Shown one piece after another: positions 27,694 through 36,797 of a DNA stretch of 64,000 bases (positions are counted from its first letter, which is position 1; each line of letters starts with the position of its first letter). The notes under the pieces were generated by a model. That model was not told the DNA's origin, searched no databases, and saw nothing but the letters and a program-made list of their open reading frames with translations. The position numbers were made by a program, and so were the translations under genes. Source of the stretch: Anaerolineaceae bacterium (GTDB lineage: Bacteria > Chloroflexota > Anaerolineae > Aggregatilineales > Phototrophicaceae); NCBI GenBank assembly GCA_020634115.1, contig JACKCH010000013.1, forward strand, positions 124,001 to 188,000, written 5' to 3'.

Positions 27694-28690
27694 GATACAG
27701 CCTCCAAATCTGTGGCAGAACCTGCTTGCGAATGTCGGGGGGTGTTTCACCGTGAAACACGATCACCAGGTAGCCAAGCAGCAGCGTGCTGATCGCATTG
27801 GTGACGCGCTCGCGCCGCGCAGGGTCACGGGTGGGTAGGGTGCGGATCAGGTGGCTGGCGTAGTGCATGGCAGTGGTCGCCATGGTGGACATGCTGTGGT
27901 ATTCCTGGCTTGAGAGCGTCCCGCCCTTGCCATAAACCACCTTAATCTGCTGCACCAACCGAACCTGCGATTTGGACAGAGGCGACATATCACCATCTCC
28001 GTTCCCCTGGGCATTGAGCACCAGACTGTTTTGTGCGGCGTGATGTAGCAGGTGGTGCACCAGAATCGGGCGCAACGATGGCGATTGCAGTGACGCCACC
28101 GCAGCTAACCGGGGTGAAATCTCGAAGAGGGTTTCGATCAGCCCGGCGCGTGTCTGGTCAGGGTTGTCCGTATAGACCGGAACAGTCGGGAGACGGAGGC
28201 GTTCATGGAGGGCTTCCAGCATCTGCGCCGCCATCTGCGGCTTGACGTTTTCAGCACCGTTGACCAGCAGGACACGCGGCACTTTGAGGATTTCCATACG
28301 CGCCAGCCAGCGCAGGTGATTGCTGCACAGCCGTTCATGGATATCCAGTACGAAAAGAATGAGATCAGCATGTTCCAGCTCCATCAACAGCCCCATCGCA
28401 GCGTGTGGATTATCCGGTAGTTCCAGTGCGCGTACATCGGTTTTCTCTCCGGCGCGGGCGTCAGCCGCAAACAGTACCCCGCTCTTGAGCAGGTTACTGG
28501 CGCCTGTGCCAATCAGGGCGATGTATCCGTTTTGCGGCTCACGCTGTTGGGTGAACGGGGGTGTGATGATGAGGGCCTCGGTATCCTGGAAGTTGTCATC
28601 CAGGATTTCTGGCAGACCGTTTAATTCGGGCTTACTCCCAAATCCGGCACGATCAAGAACTTGGTGAACCAGGTTGGGTACTTGCATCAT
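27665..28690 (-). CDS. Degenerate GTPase/DUF697-like protein, first gene of adaptation operon
   Basis: A 341-residue protein. Residues 56-70 (YIALIGTGASNLLKS) sit where a P-loop would be but lack the canonical GxxxxGK spacing. Later ADLILFVLDIHE and RVLLVNGAENVKPQ occupy the places of the GTPase G3/G4 regions without the N/TKxD motif. The C-terminal half (LRPILVHHLLHHAAQNSLVL, LSKSQVRLVQQIKVVYGKGG, then a hydrophobic AISTLLLGYLVIV) resembles the DUF697/YcjF family, which is usually fused to GTPases and is membrane-associated. AGGAGG precedes ATG 28690 and the stop overlaps the RT gene. I infer a non-hydrolysing GTPase relative. Its role in CRISPR is unknown. Confidence 0.7.
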   Translation of the reverse strand: MMQVPNLVHQVLDRAGFGSKPELNGLPEILDDNFQDTEALIITPPFTQQREPQNGYIALIGTGASNLLKSGVLFAADARAGEKTDVRALELPDNPHAAMGLLMELEHADLILFVLDIHERLCSNHLRWLARMEILKVPRVLLVNGAENVKPQMAAQMLEALHERLRLPTVPVYTDNPDQTRAGLIETLFEISPRLAAVASLQSPSLRPILVHHLLHHAAQNSLVLNAQGNGDGDMSPLSKSQVRLVQQIKVVYGKGGTLSSQEYHSMSTMATTAMHYASHLIRTLPTRDPARRERVTNAISTLLLGYLVIVFHGETPPDIRKQVLPQIWRLYRASGQMAKS

Positions 28691-28760
28691 GACCTCCTGT
28701 TACTTAAACGACACTTACAGGATGTCACGTTTACGAATTTCACAGAAGAGAAGGGATTCG

Positions 28761-28787
28761 CAAAAAGACCCTAAGGGCTTAGGGTCT
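28761..28787 (-). terminator. Terminator between effector and adaptation operons
   Basis: On the minus strand a 9-bp stem (AGACCCTAA / TTAGGGTCT, 4-nt loop) is followed by TTTTTG. It lies about 60 bp past the cas6 stop and before the adaptation operon, so cmr-cas6 and the adaptation genes are separate transcription units. Confidence 0.8.
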
Positions 28788-28847
28788 GAATAGTAGGGGC
28801 ATCATGTATGGCGAAAGCCTTTTGGTTTACCGATAGTCATCTCGGTA

Positions 28848-29780
28848 TCATGCCAGGATGCGGTTGAGTCCTGGATACAGCATGACGGTGTGTGGCCTAT
28901 TGAGGCGCACAATCCGCACCCGATCCACCATCCCCAGTCCCATCGTCGTCTTCTTGCCGACTCCGGCGTAAGTCGCGTATTCGGCCATAACCGCCAGGAA
29001 ACGGGCGCAAGCGGGGAAATCCAAATCCGGTTGTGGTGGTGGTTCTATCGTGTAAATTGCGTCACTAGTGAATCCGCGCATGACCGCACCCTTCAGCATG
29101 ACCGTCGTCGTCATATACCCAGTCTGGCTGTGCAGATGCACATGGCGCTCAACGAATTTGGCGTACCCCGGTGGAGGCGGGGACTGTGGGTAGAAACTCT
29201 CCCAGCGCCGCAGCAGCCCTTCAGCGAACACCAGGCGCGGCTCCGGCGTCAGATAGGGTTCAATCCCCCGGCTCTTGAAATAGGTCGGCGTCAGAAAACG
29301 TAGCCGGATCAGACGCGGCGGCGCAAGGTCGTGGTGATAGTGCTGGCAGTAGGCGGCATCACAACGTCCGGCGTACAGGTGGCTGTGCCAGTTGCAACCC
29401 ATCACCTTCCAGGGGACCCGATCAATCTCGATCGTGCGCGGGTATGTCTGCCGGAAGGCCTCCAACTCGCGCATCACATAGGGATGCAGGCCGACAAAAC
29501 GCACCCAGCCCATATCCCCGGCGGTGATTCGCCCTTGCAGCGGCATATCCAACCGCCAGCGAAACAGTGTGCTGGTGGCGAATGGTTGGGCGGAAATCGC
29601 TGGGTCGTGCAGTTCGGCGGCGGCATCGGTGCTGATCGAACCGTGCAGCGCCTGGTGAACCGCGTTCCCCATGAAAGCCGAAATCCGCCCCTGTTTCCGT
29701 TTGAGGGCGTCCACCGTCTCGTCAGTTGCCCGCAGCCGCACTACCAGTGCGCCGTAGTCGTAGGGTTGTGTCACCGTCAT
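28848..29780 (-). CDS. cas6: CRISPR repeat endoribonuclease Cas6
   Basis: The 310-residue protein has the Cas6 double ferredoxin layout: N-terminal YDYGALVVRLRATDETVD, central RLRFLTPTYFKSRG (typical of the RAMP fold), and the C-terminal glycine-rich loop YAGVGKKTTMGLGMV. Cas6 cuts the array transcript at the repeat hairpin to give crRNAs with an 8-nt 5' tag. A His at HAL (about residue 45) is a candidate for the general base. I chose ATG 29780; a TTG at 29846 would add 22 residues of unlike composition. It is the last gene of the cmr operon, 81 bp after cmr6. Confidence 0.93.
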   Translation of the reverse strand: MTVTQPYDYGALVVRLRATDETVDALKRKQGRISAFMGNAVHQALHGSISTDAAAELHDPAISAQPFATSTLFRWRLDMPLQGRITAGDMGWVRFVGLHPYVMRELEAFRQTYPRTIEIDRVPWKVMGCNWHSHLYAGRCDAAYCQHYHHDLAPPRLIRLRFLTPTYFKSRGIEPYLTPEPRLVFAEGLLRRWESFYPQSPPPPGYAKFVERHVHLHSQTGYMTTTVMLKGAVMRGFTSDAIYTIEPPPQPDLDFPACARFLAVMAEYATYAGVGKKTTMGLGMVDRVRIVRLNRPHTVMLYPGLNRILA

Positions 29781-29861
29781 ATCGCTGCTGTCATTCGATA
29801 GCCCTTCAGTTGAGCGAGGTTTCTCTTTTCGGAAGACCCCGCTCAACCACCCATATCAGGA

Positions 29862-30923
29862 TTAAGCCGATGGTGAAACAACCACCTTCATGGATTTACG
29901 ATTGAAAAAGCCGTACCCGGCGGCGGTTTTGCTGCCCGCACCGAGATCGGTCAGGCCGCGCTGCAACCAATTGGCGGCTGTGTCCAATGCGGTTTTCTGG
30001 TTTTCCAACGGTTGATTCGCAAAGGCAGCCCGGCGCAGTACCAACCCGAAGGCGAAGATATTGCTGTGATCCACCGTGATAAACGAAACCGGGTTGGGGT
30101 TATCATCTTCGGCGGGTGGACTACCACCGTTCGTCGTATAGTAATTCACGTAATGCGGCGTCATCACGTCGGCGGCGTAGCCCGGGGCTTTGCTCCCGGC
30201 GTATATGGCATCCAGGAAACATACGGCCCCGGCATTCGCCTGCGACCCGAAGATGAAGCGAAACCAGTCAATATAGTTTGCTGCCTGTTCATTGTTCTCT
30301 ATCGGAAACACTGTGCCGATTTTTTCCGGCTCAGACGCCAGCATATCGGATAAAATATTCAGTGCGTTCCTCTCTTTTCCTTTCTCATGAACGACTGTAT
30401 CCAATGTAATGCCCAATTGAGCCGCGACCTTGATCAGCCCCCAGGCACGAGCCAGCCCTTTGACACTGCTCCCCGGCAAATAGGGCAGACCAGTGTTGCG
30501 GTCTAACGTGAGTGCGGTTTCCAGAACATGTGACGCACCAAGCCCGACTGCAAGGCGTTCGGCTGTTCGCATGGTAAAAGCGAAGCCACCGCGACCTTTT
30601 ACCTGTGTTTGCCACCGATCTTGAACAGCCCGCATCAACTCAACATCTACCCGATCCACTTCAAATAAGGAAGGTGATTCACCAGCAAGCGCCTGTCGAT
30701 TGACATTTAACCAGATGCCTTTAGCCTCACCGCCATACAAGTCGCGGATTTCATTGTTGCCACTCCGCCGAACGGTACTCTTTATGACAATGTCCCAGTG
30801 CTTATCCCGTCGATTCCATCCCCAGGGAACAAATTTATCCAGGATTAGTCCTAAGTTGCGACATTGATCGCCATAATCCTCCAGCACCTTTGCATTGCGC
30901 TTCGGTAATGCCTGATTACTCAT
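29862..30923 (-). CDS. cmr6: Type III-B effector subunit Cmr6
   Basis: The 353-residue RAMP protein has RLAVGLGASHVLETALTLDR, GLPYLPGSSVKGLARAW (the conserved Cmr6 segment), FIFGSQANAGAVCFLDAIY, and PHYVNYYT. The C-terminal part (GLTDLGAGSKTAAGYGFF) is the glycine-rich RAMP loop. Cmr6 caps the head of the Cmr complex with Cmr1. The start is ATG 30923 with GAGGA overlapping the end of cmr5. Confidence 0.96.
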   Translation of the reverse strand: MSNQALPKRNAKVLEDYGDQCRNLGLILDKFVPWGWNRRDKHWDIVIKSTVRRSGNNEIRDLYGGEAKGIWLNVNRQALAGESPSLFEVDRVDVELMRAVQDRWQTQVKGRGGFAFTMRTAERLAVGLGASHVLETALTLDRNTGLPYLPGSSVKGLARAWGLIKVAAQLGITLDTVVHEKGKERNALNILSDMLASEPEKIGTVFPIENNEQAANYIDWFRFIFGSQANAGAVCFLDAIYAGSKAPGYAADVMTPHYVNYYTTNGGSPPAEDDNPNPVSFITVDHSNIFAFGLVLRRAAFANQPLENQKTALDTAANWLQRGLTDLGAGSKTAAGYGFFNRKSMKVVVSPSA

Positions 30924-30926
30924 AGG

Positions 30927-31355
30927 TTAATCCTCGTTTTCCTTCAGCCCCCACGCATCGGCTTTGGACTCAACGTAGCGTTTGATCCAGATACCATAGG
31001 CGACGGCTTCCGCGGTTGCCCGGCGGTATTGATCGGTTGTGCAATCGCGGATGTAATTCATGATATCTTGACTATCACCCGTCATACGCTGAGTAACCCA
31101 CCGGCCCACATGATCGTAAAGCAGAGTATGACCGTCACCCTGATTGTTCTTGCCTTTGGATTGCAAAAATGCCAGGGTGCTACCCAAACCATTGATTTGG
31201 ATCATGCTTGGCAACCGACGCGCAAAGGTGCCATATTTCTTGCGGACTTTCTCTTGATCTTTTTGGACATCTTCAACTGCCTTGATATTATCCCACGCAC
31301 CTTTGGCGCGTTCCTGTTCCAGAGTGCGGCGCTTAGACATTGGTATATCCGACAT
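30927..31355 (-). CDS. cmr5: Type III-B small subunit Cmr5
   Basis: The 142-residue all-helical protein (LEQERAKGAWDNIKAV, YGTFARRLPSMIQINGLGST, LAFLQSK) is Cmr5, the small subunit that stacks along the complex belly. ATG 31355 follows GGAGGG; a second ATG five codons on is possible. It lies four bases from cmr4 and is coupled to cmr6. Confidence 0.93.
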   Translation of the reverse strand: MSDIPMSKRRTLEQERAKGAWDNIKAVEDVQKDQEKVRKKYGTFARRLPSMIQINGLGSTLAFLQSKGKNNQGDGHTLLYDHVGRWVTQRMTGDSQDIMNYIRDCTTDQYRRATAEAVAYGIWIKRYVESKADAWGLKENED

Positions 31356-31359
31356 GATT

Positions 31360-32217
31360 TTATCCCTCCGACATCCAGCTTGCTTTTACCAAACCGCGCC
31401 CAACGGTTTCATCACCACCGATCTGGAAGCGATCATTGAAATAGGCGGTTGCTGTATACAGTTGTTGGGTAATCCAACCTGCATCATGTTTGGAATCTTT
31501 GTCGCGCACATCCGTCAGTTCAACGACCGAGTAAAGCACCGTATCAGCAGGAAGTAGCTCCTGGGTAAACAAAGCTCCAGTTGCAACCGTTTTGGTTTGT
31601 GGATCAATCTTGATGCGCGTGATCACTTCGGTAGAATACGTCACGAAATCGCGGAAATCGTTGTCCGGCAGAATCGCCAAGTGAGTTCGCATCCGTTCCC
31701 GATAATGAGCGTAATCGCCGGATTGGGGCAGTACATGATCGGCAAAGAACGTTGCCCAATTCTCAGCTTCATTGCTATTCTGAGCCGTATAAGCAAATTC
31801 CTCTAGCATGACATCATTCCCCGCACAAATTGCCTGCGAGGATACCAGGCAGGTGTCTCGGTCTATGACCGGTACGCTTCCTTGTCCTTTGAGCACATCC
31901 CGGCTGAAGCGCGCCAGCACCGCTGGCGATGTCACCCAAACGAAAACACCGCTCAAGGATCGCACCGGAAACAGTAGTATCCGCGCATCTCCAGGTGATG
32001 CCGCTCCCGCGTACTCCTGTTCGCCAAAAACGAGATTCGCCGTATCGTCATCCATTAATTGACGCAACGCGCCTTTTACACCGCTCGACTGAATAATGGG
32101 ATAGTTGGTGGTTCGTTCGCGTTGAATCGGTAGGTCAACTGCGCCCAACCCCGATCCCATGCCAGCATGAAGGGCGCTCTCTGCGTATAGAAACAGGGTA
32201 ACTCTTGTTTCAAACAC
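31360..32217 (-). CDS. cmr4: Type III-B backbone RNase Cmr4
   Basis: The 285-residue Cas7-group protein has LFLYAESALHAGMGSGLGAV, DLPIQRERTTNYPIIQSSGV and VKGALR, the conserved Cmr4 opening. Asp28 in VDLPIQRE is the position of the catalytic Asp that cuts target RNA at 6-nt intervals in known Cmr complexes, so target cleavage should be active. The C-terminus FQIGGDETVGRGLVK is the RAMP glycine loop. It starts at GTG 32217 behind AAGGAG. Confidence 0.96.
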   Translation of the reverse strand: MFETRVTLFLYAESALHAGMGSGLGAVDLPIQRERTTNYPIIQSSGVKGALRQLMDDDTANLVFGEQEYAGAASPGDARILLFPVRSLSGVFVWVTSPAVLARFSRDVLKGQGSVPVIDRDTCLVSSQAICAGNDVMLEEFAYTAQNSNEAENWATFFADHVLPQSGDYAHYRERMRTHLAILPDNDFRDFVTYSTEVITRIKIDPQTKTVATGALFTQELLPADTVLYSVVELTDVRDKDSKHDAGWITQQLYTATAYFNDRFQIGGDETVGRGLVKASWMSEG

Positions 32218-32232
32218 GTATCGTTCTCCTTA

Positions 32233-33363
32233 TTAATATGTCCATCGCCCCAGGGCGAATTGACCGAAACCTAATGCTGCGGCTACGTTTTCGCCAAAAT
32301 CGGGCGGATTTTCTGTGATGCTCTCACCGTTGATGTTCGGTGAACCTTGAAAATAATAGACACTCCCCGGCTTGACAAAGTGGTGCATGGTACGTGGTTC
32401 GCCCGCGCTGGCATCCCAACCACCAATCTTCTGCGGACGATCAACAACTGCACTCATCAGTGTGACATCACCATTCAGCAATGACGACCAGTCGGCAGGT
32501 TGCCAGCCACCAGTAAAATACGATGGGGTCAATACAATGACTTTGAATTGTCCTCCCGGTTCGAATGTCGGCGGCGTATAGACTTCACTGTCTTCTAGAA
32601 GTTTGAAGTTGGCGGTATGGCGTTCACCCCCCAGGCTAAATGCGCCTTCTGTCCCCAGATTCTCGGTGATGATGTCGGCGATTCGCACCAGCAGCCCTAT
32701 CTGCGGTTGCGGTCGAATAAATTCAGCCTGGTACAGTAACCCCTCCTCACGATTCACTGTGCCCAATCTGTAATCCATCCCAATGCCAAAACGGTATTCA
32801 CTGGTATACAAAGATTCCGATTTCACCAACCGGTCATATTGGGGTGGAATCCCTTGCAAGTAATTGGTGAAGACATCCTCCCGTATCCATGTCCCTGGAT
32901 GGGGTTCCACATCAACGTCTGCATTCAGTGGCTGAAGCTCCATAGAAGAATAGAAGTTTGATTTCTCCTCTGGATGCAGGATGATGGTATCTGTCTTTGT
33001 CTGTGGTGACTCGCCATCTAATATTTCAGGCGATACAATGTCACTTGGAGTGGGGAAGTAACGATAAAACAAGTTAGTTTCCGGTTCATAGCAGGCGATG
33101 AAAGGCCCCTGCATTGCAAAATCACCAACATTGCCCAGCCCGCGTTTTCCAACAAGACGGACGATTTCACTGTCCTCGGTTGCCTGGCTGTAATCTTGCC
33201 ATGAGATACCGTTCTTCTGGATTACTGCACCACGTAGTGCCCCGGCAACCGTTAATGGTGAAGGCGGGAACAAACTGCGGGCGGTGTCATTTTGACCCGC
33301 ATTGAATGGATGGCCTGTACGGAAAAGCCAAACATCTGACGCTTTAAGCCACAACCATTTCAT
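32233..33363 (-). CDS. cmr3: Type III-B Cmr3
   Basis: The 376-residue Cas5-group protein opens MKWLWLKASDVWLFRTGHPF and continues ARSLFPPSPLTVAGALRGAV, both standard in Cmr3, with FSLGGERHTANFKLLED near the middle. Cmr3 sits at the foot of the complex and holds the crRNA 5' tag with Cas10. The ATG lies just past the cmr2 stop, so the genes are coupled. Confidence 0.96.
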   Translation of the reverse strand: MKWLWLKASDVWLFRTGHPFNAGQNDTARSLFPPSPLTVAGALRGAVIQKNGISWQDYSQATEDSEIVRLVGKRGLGNVGDFAMQGPFIACYEPETNLFYRYFPTPSDIVSPEILDGESPQTKTDTIILHPEEKSNFYSSMELQPLNADVDVEPHPGTWIREDVFTNYLQGIPPQYDRLVKSESLYTSEYRFGIGMDYRLGTVNREEGLLYQAEFIRPQPQIGLLVRIADIITENLGTEGAFSLGGERHTANFKLLEDSEVYTPPTFEPGGQFKVIVLTPSYFTGGWQPADWSSLLNGDVTLMSAVVDRPQKIGGWDASAGEPRTMHHFVKPGSVYYFQGSPNINGESITENPPDFGENVAAALGFGQFALGRWTY

Positions 33364-33364
33364 A

Positions 33365-35290
33365 CTAATCTCGCCCTCCTTTTGCAATAAAACGCGCCAA
33401 TTTGAGCCAACCGACAGCATCATCCCAGCTTGCGCGGTAATGACTGGTTGGTGGCTCGGCAATGTTCTGGATCAATTTTACCCACCGGCCCGCAAGTTCG
33501 ATTTTCTGATCTCTGTCCAGTCTATCTGCTGCGCGGCGTTTCAGAATCCGTTCGAGTTCGGCCTCACGCGCTTCTGGCGCAACAATATTGCCCGCCATTT
33601 CATAGTGGATGCGGTCTATTTCATAAGGAATGTTTAAAGACATGTCTTTGTTTCTGAATTCATTAATCCGACTCTGGAGATTTCCCACCAAGTCATAACC
33701 TTCGATACTCCATTTTGACCCAACCGTTTCCTGTTCACCGGAACGCCGGATGAAATCTACGACAAGCGCGTCGCGCTTATAGTAGTCTTTTGCGCGGTGT
33801 TCGGCATTCCTGGTAGCCTGAATCGCTCGCTGTAGCGGTTGGGTACGGTGAACAAACGCAACCCCGGCACTGGCCGTCAGACCTTCGAATCCGGCTTCGT
33901 CCATTTTTCTCATAAACGTATCCCGGATTTCTTTTGCTGCTGGCAAGGCGTGTTCAATCGGGAACAGAGCCAGTACGTCATCGCCGCCGCTATAGATCAA
34001 CCGTCCAGGGTGACTCTGCTCGACAATGTCTGTAACCGCGCCCCTAGCGAAATCAGCCAGCGCCCGACTAAAGGTTTCGTGTAAGCGACGACTGGCAAGT
34101 GTGTTTACAAAAGAACCGATTTTATCGCCATCCAACGCTAGAATTGCCAGATAGGGTGATGGACGTTTCTCTACAGCATCGTACAGTTCTTTCAATGCAT
34201 TGCGGGCTGGGGCAGGATCAACATTTTTCTTCGCGCCGTATTCGTCAAGTGTGCGCAGTATCAAGGTGTCCTCGTACAGCCAATCCCCATCCAGACTGAG
34301 GAATTTCTCCAATAGCTTATAGTCTTCCTCTCGCCCACCGATAAGATTCTGGATGTAGGGGAATGCTTCAGGGTTGAATTTTCCTTTCCGGCAGAAATAA
34401 AGGTCACAGTCTTTGTGAAACAAAGCCTCAAGCGCTTTCAGATAATTTCCCACAGCACCCCGGCACTGTTCCCACGCTCCGATGACCTGTGTTCGGAAAT
34501 CAGATGCAGAAATGCTGCTGGTCGATGGAAAGCGATGGGGAATGCTTTCACCATCATTCTCTATTCTGGGTTCCAGGTTTGGGTTACATTCGTGCGCCAT
34601 GCGTTTGATCACACTCAACGCACACAGCCGTTCGCCCTGGCGTAGCAAGCCCTGATTGGGATGTTTTTTGCGGATTGGCTCCCAAAAACCATCACGGATT
34701 TCTGATGCTCTATGCTGCTGGTCGGTGTGGAGCGCCTCATGTTCACCCGTGAGGGAACACTTATGCCCCTGTTCAGCGCTGCTGTTATTGAAATCCCGCA
34801 GCAGTTTGCGGGCCACCATCGCCCGATTGGCCGCAATGAGTGTGAGGCTGTAGTCTTCCGGTTCAACGTCTCGGTACGGGACACCAATCCAGTAAAATTC
34901 CAGCCAACTGTTAACCTGCCGTAACCAAATGGTTCGCCATTGGGACGGATCATGAAATCCCGCCGCACCTGCCAGATCATCAAAGTAATCGGCTGTCCCG
35001 GCAGCAACCATCTGCCAGGCATTATTGATAGCCCTCTCAAGGTCTTTTGCGATGTCTGCCGGATTGCCTTCGGTGGTGAACATAAACCGGTTTGGGATGC
35101 TGTTGTTTGCGTGATTCAACAGATTGGGGTCCGGAAAAATAAGTTCACAACCGTTGTTCATGACCCAACGTGTGCCGGCTTCCGCCAGGTAAGACAGCAT
35201 CTGGCTGCCATGCCACAAATCCTGCGTGCGTCGGGCCTGTGCGATATAACTCTGTACCGGTCCGATGGAGACGATCATCAGTTGTGTCAT
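33365..35290 (-). CDS. cmr2: Cas10/Cmr2 without HD domain, GGDD present
   Basis: The 641-residue large subunit begins directly with MTQLMIVSIGPVQSYIAQAR, the start of the first palm-like domain; the N-terminal HD nuclease domain of many Cas10 proteins is absent. A zinc-site remnant (CSLTGEHE) lies near residue 178. The cyclase palm shows LALDGDKIG (385-392) and the GGDD motif in LIYSGGDDVLALFP (435-438), so cyclic oligoadenylate synthesis should be intact. Without HD, single-strand DNA cleavage is not expected, and immunity would depend on RNA cleavage by Cmr4 plus second-messenger effectors. ATG 35290 overlaps the cmr1 stop. Confidence 0.96.
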   Translation of the reverse strand: MTQLMIVSIGPVQSYIAQARRTQDLWHGSQMLSYLAEAGTRWVMNNGCELIFPDPNLLNHANNSIPNRFMFTTEGNPADIAKDLERAINNAWQMVAAGTADYFDDLAGAAGFHDPSQWRTIWLRQVNSWLEFYWIGVPYRDVEPEDYSLTLIAANRAMVARKLLRDFNNSSAEQGHKCSLTGEHEALHTDQQHRASEIRDGFWEPIRKKHPNQGLLRQGERLCALSVIKRMAHECNPNLEPRIENDGESIPHRFPSTSSISASDFRTQVIGAWEQCRGAVGNYLKALEALFHKDCDLYFCRKGKFNPEAFPYIQNLIGGREEDYKLLEKFLSLDGDWLYEDTLILRTLDEYGAKKNVDPAPARNALKELYDAVEKRPSPYLAILALDGDKIGSFVNTLASRRLHETFSRALADFARGAVTDIVEQSHPGRLIYSGGDDVLALFPIEHALPAAKEIRDTFMRKMDEAGFEGLTASAGVAFVHRTQPLQRAIQATRNAEHRAKDYYKRDALVVDFIRRSGEQETVGSKWSIEGYDLVGNLQSRINEFRNKDMSLNIPYEIDRIHYEMAGNIVAPEAREAELERILKRRAADRLDRDQKIELAGRWVKLIQNIAEPPTSHYRASWDDAVGWLKLARFIAKGGRD

Positions 35291-36252
35291 TTCCAACTCC
35301 TCCAATCGCCATAGACTACCGTGAAACCCTCTATCCGGCAGTGCTCGACATATTCCTGCATCTTGCGCCATTGACCGCTGCCGTTATAGAGGATAGTCTG
35401 CTGGGCGATAAAACCTGCCTGTGTCGCTGCGACCCGCATCTGGATTGCAGAGCCACGCCGTTGGCGATTCTGTTTTTTGTTTTCTATATCACCAAAGATA
35501 CCGCCTTCGTGATGATAAGACCCCGAAACGCTCCACAGTTCGTTAAAGGCTGACTCGTAGTCCTGGTGTGTTTCCTGTCCGAGCAATGCAACGGCTGTGT
35601 CAGGTGCGAACACCGGGAAATTGGGTCGGCTTCCAACGGTTTGGGTCAGCGGCGTGACGTATTCACTGACCAGTTGTAAATAACGGGCAAGGTCGTCGTG
35701 GTCAGCACACAATTCATCCAATTGTGGATCACCGTCATAACCTTTGACCTCGTGTACCAGTAAGTTACCGCTGCCACGCCTTGAGCGCCGACCCAATCCG
35801 CCAAAATGTACCATGAGAAAAATGGCTTTCATTAGATCATGGTCAGCAGAAAAAACAGCCCCCCCATCTAAGAGATGTGTTGACAGCGTAAGACGAAATT
35901 CACTATTTGCTGGAAAGCCCCGGTGTAAAAGGGTATGGCCGTGTGTGCTCTTCGGCAGAACGGTCAGTTTATCTTCGGGCTGCATCTGGCTGCTTTGTGC
36001 TACGTGCACCCGCACCCGTGATCCTTTTCCCGTGCTGCCCAAGATGGCGCTTTCGGCTTCAAAGACCTGGCTGGTGGATGGGATTTTCGCACCCAGCACT
36101 GCCCGCAGCCAGTAGCGCAGCATCCCCCGGATAGAGGGCGCCCGCAGTTCCGGCTCCGCCCGCCGGCTGGCATTCTGGGGGTCATCCTTATTGTCAGCGC
36201 CATACATCAGCAGCGGGGTAATGGATTGAACAGTTAATCGTAATTGGGGCAT
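35287..36252 (-). CDS. cmr1: Type III-B Cmr1
   Basis: The 321-residue RAMP protein opens RLTVQSITPLLMYGADN, followed by PELRAPSIRGMLRYWLRAVL (the conserved Cmr1 segment) and GGLGRRSRRGSGNLLV, the glycine-rich RNA-binding loop. Cmr1 sits at the head of the complex near the crRNA 3' end. It is the first gene of the seven-gene effector operon, preceded by two promoter-like copies. Confidence 0.96.
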   Translation of the reverse strand: MPQLRLTVQSITPLLMYGADNKDDPQNASRRAEPELRAPSIRGMLRYWLRAVLGAKIPSTSQVFEAESAILGSTGKGSRVRVHVAQSSQMQPEDKLTVLPKSTHGHTLLHRGFPANSEFRLTLSTHLLDGGAVFSADHDLMKAIFLMVHFGGLGRRSRRGSGNLLVHEVKGYDGDPQLDELCADHDDLARYLQLVSEYVTPLTQTVGSRPNFPVFAPDTAVALLGQETHQDYESAFNELWSVSGSYHHEGGIFGDIENKKQNRQRRGSAIQMRVAATQAGFIAQQTILYNGSGQWRKMQEYVEHCRIEGFTVVYGDWRSWK

Positions 36253-36439
36253 GGCAGTATCCTATTGCTAAAATTCATCATTTCAATAAATGCAAAGTCA
36301 GGATTTAATCCATGAACTGATCTAAGGTGGTATCGTCAGGCATTGAACTATTTGTGACACAGCGTAGTTGCTCTTCCTGTTCTCTCTGCAACAGTATCAC
36401 TTAATAACGGAATGGTTTTATTAGCAGAATATGAAATAA

Positions 36440-36467
36440 ACTATACCCTTATAAAACGTACTCTCAA
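36440..36467 (-). promoter_or_regulatory. Promoter-like element P1 for cmr operon
   Basis: On the minus strand TTGAGA and TATAGT are separated by 16 bp. The element is inside one of two direct copies and lies about 190 bp upstream of the cmr1 start. Confidence 0.55.
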
Positions 36468-36678
36468 CTGAAGGTAGTGGTAAGGTATTGACTGATGGCG
36501 TTTTTGCCCGTTGATTTTAGCGGATTACATTGAGCTAATTTTCGCCTCGTGACGAGCGCAAAAAGCAAATTTGTTCTCATCGAAAATTGTTCATCAGTCA
36601 AAGGTTCACCACCACCCACGCTTCTACCCGCAATGCCATCAAGTAATCCAATGGTTTTATTAGCGAGACATTAAATAA

Positions 36679-36707
36679 ACTATACCCTCATAAAACGTAC
36701 TCCGCAA
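36679..36707 (-). promoter_or_regulatory. Promoter-like element P2 for cmr operon
   Basis: On the minus strand TTGCGG and TATAGT are separated by 17 bp, within the second direct copy about 240 bp from P1. Shared flanking sequence (AAACTATACCCT, TAAAACGTACT) shows that the two elements are duplicates. Confidence 0.5.
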
Positions 36708-36779
36708 CATATTTCCCAAGCTATTTCGGCCCAAATTCGCCGAATTGACCCGAGTCTACCCAAAAACTGCGCCTAAAAC

Positions 36780-36797
36780 TTGAGTAGTTCTACTCAA
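36780..36797. promoter_or_regulatory. Perfect palindrome, candidate operator
   Basis: TTGAGTAG and CTACTCAA are separated by 2 bp, giving an 18-bp dyad 144 bp upstream of the CARF-HTH start. It fits a site for a dimeric HTH regulator, and the neighbouring CARF-HTH protein is the obvious candidate. That link is inference. Confidence 0.5.
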
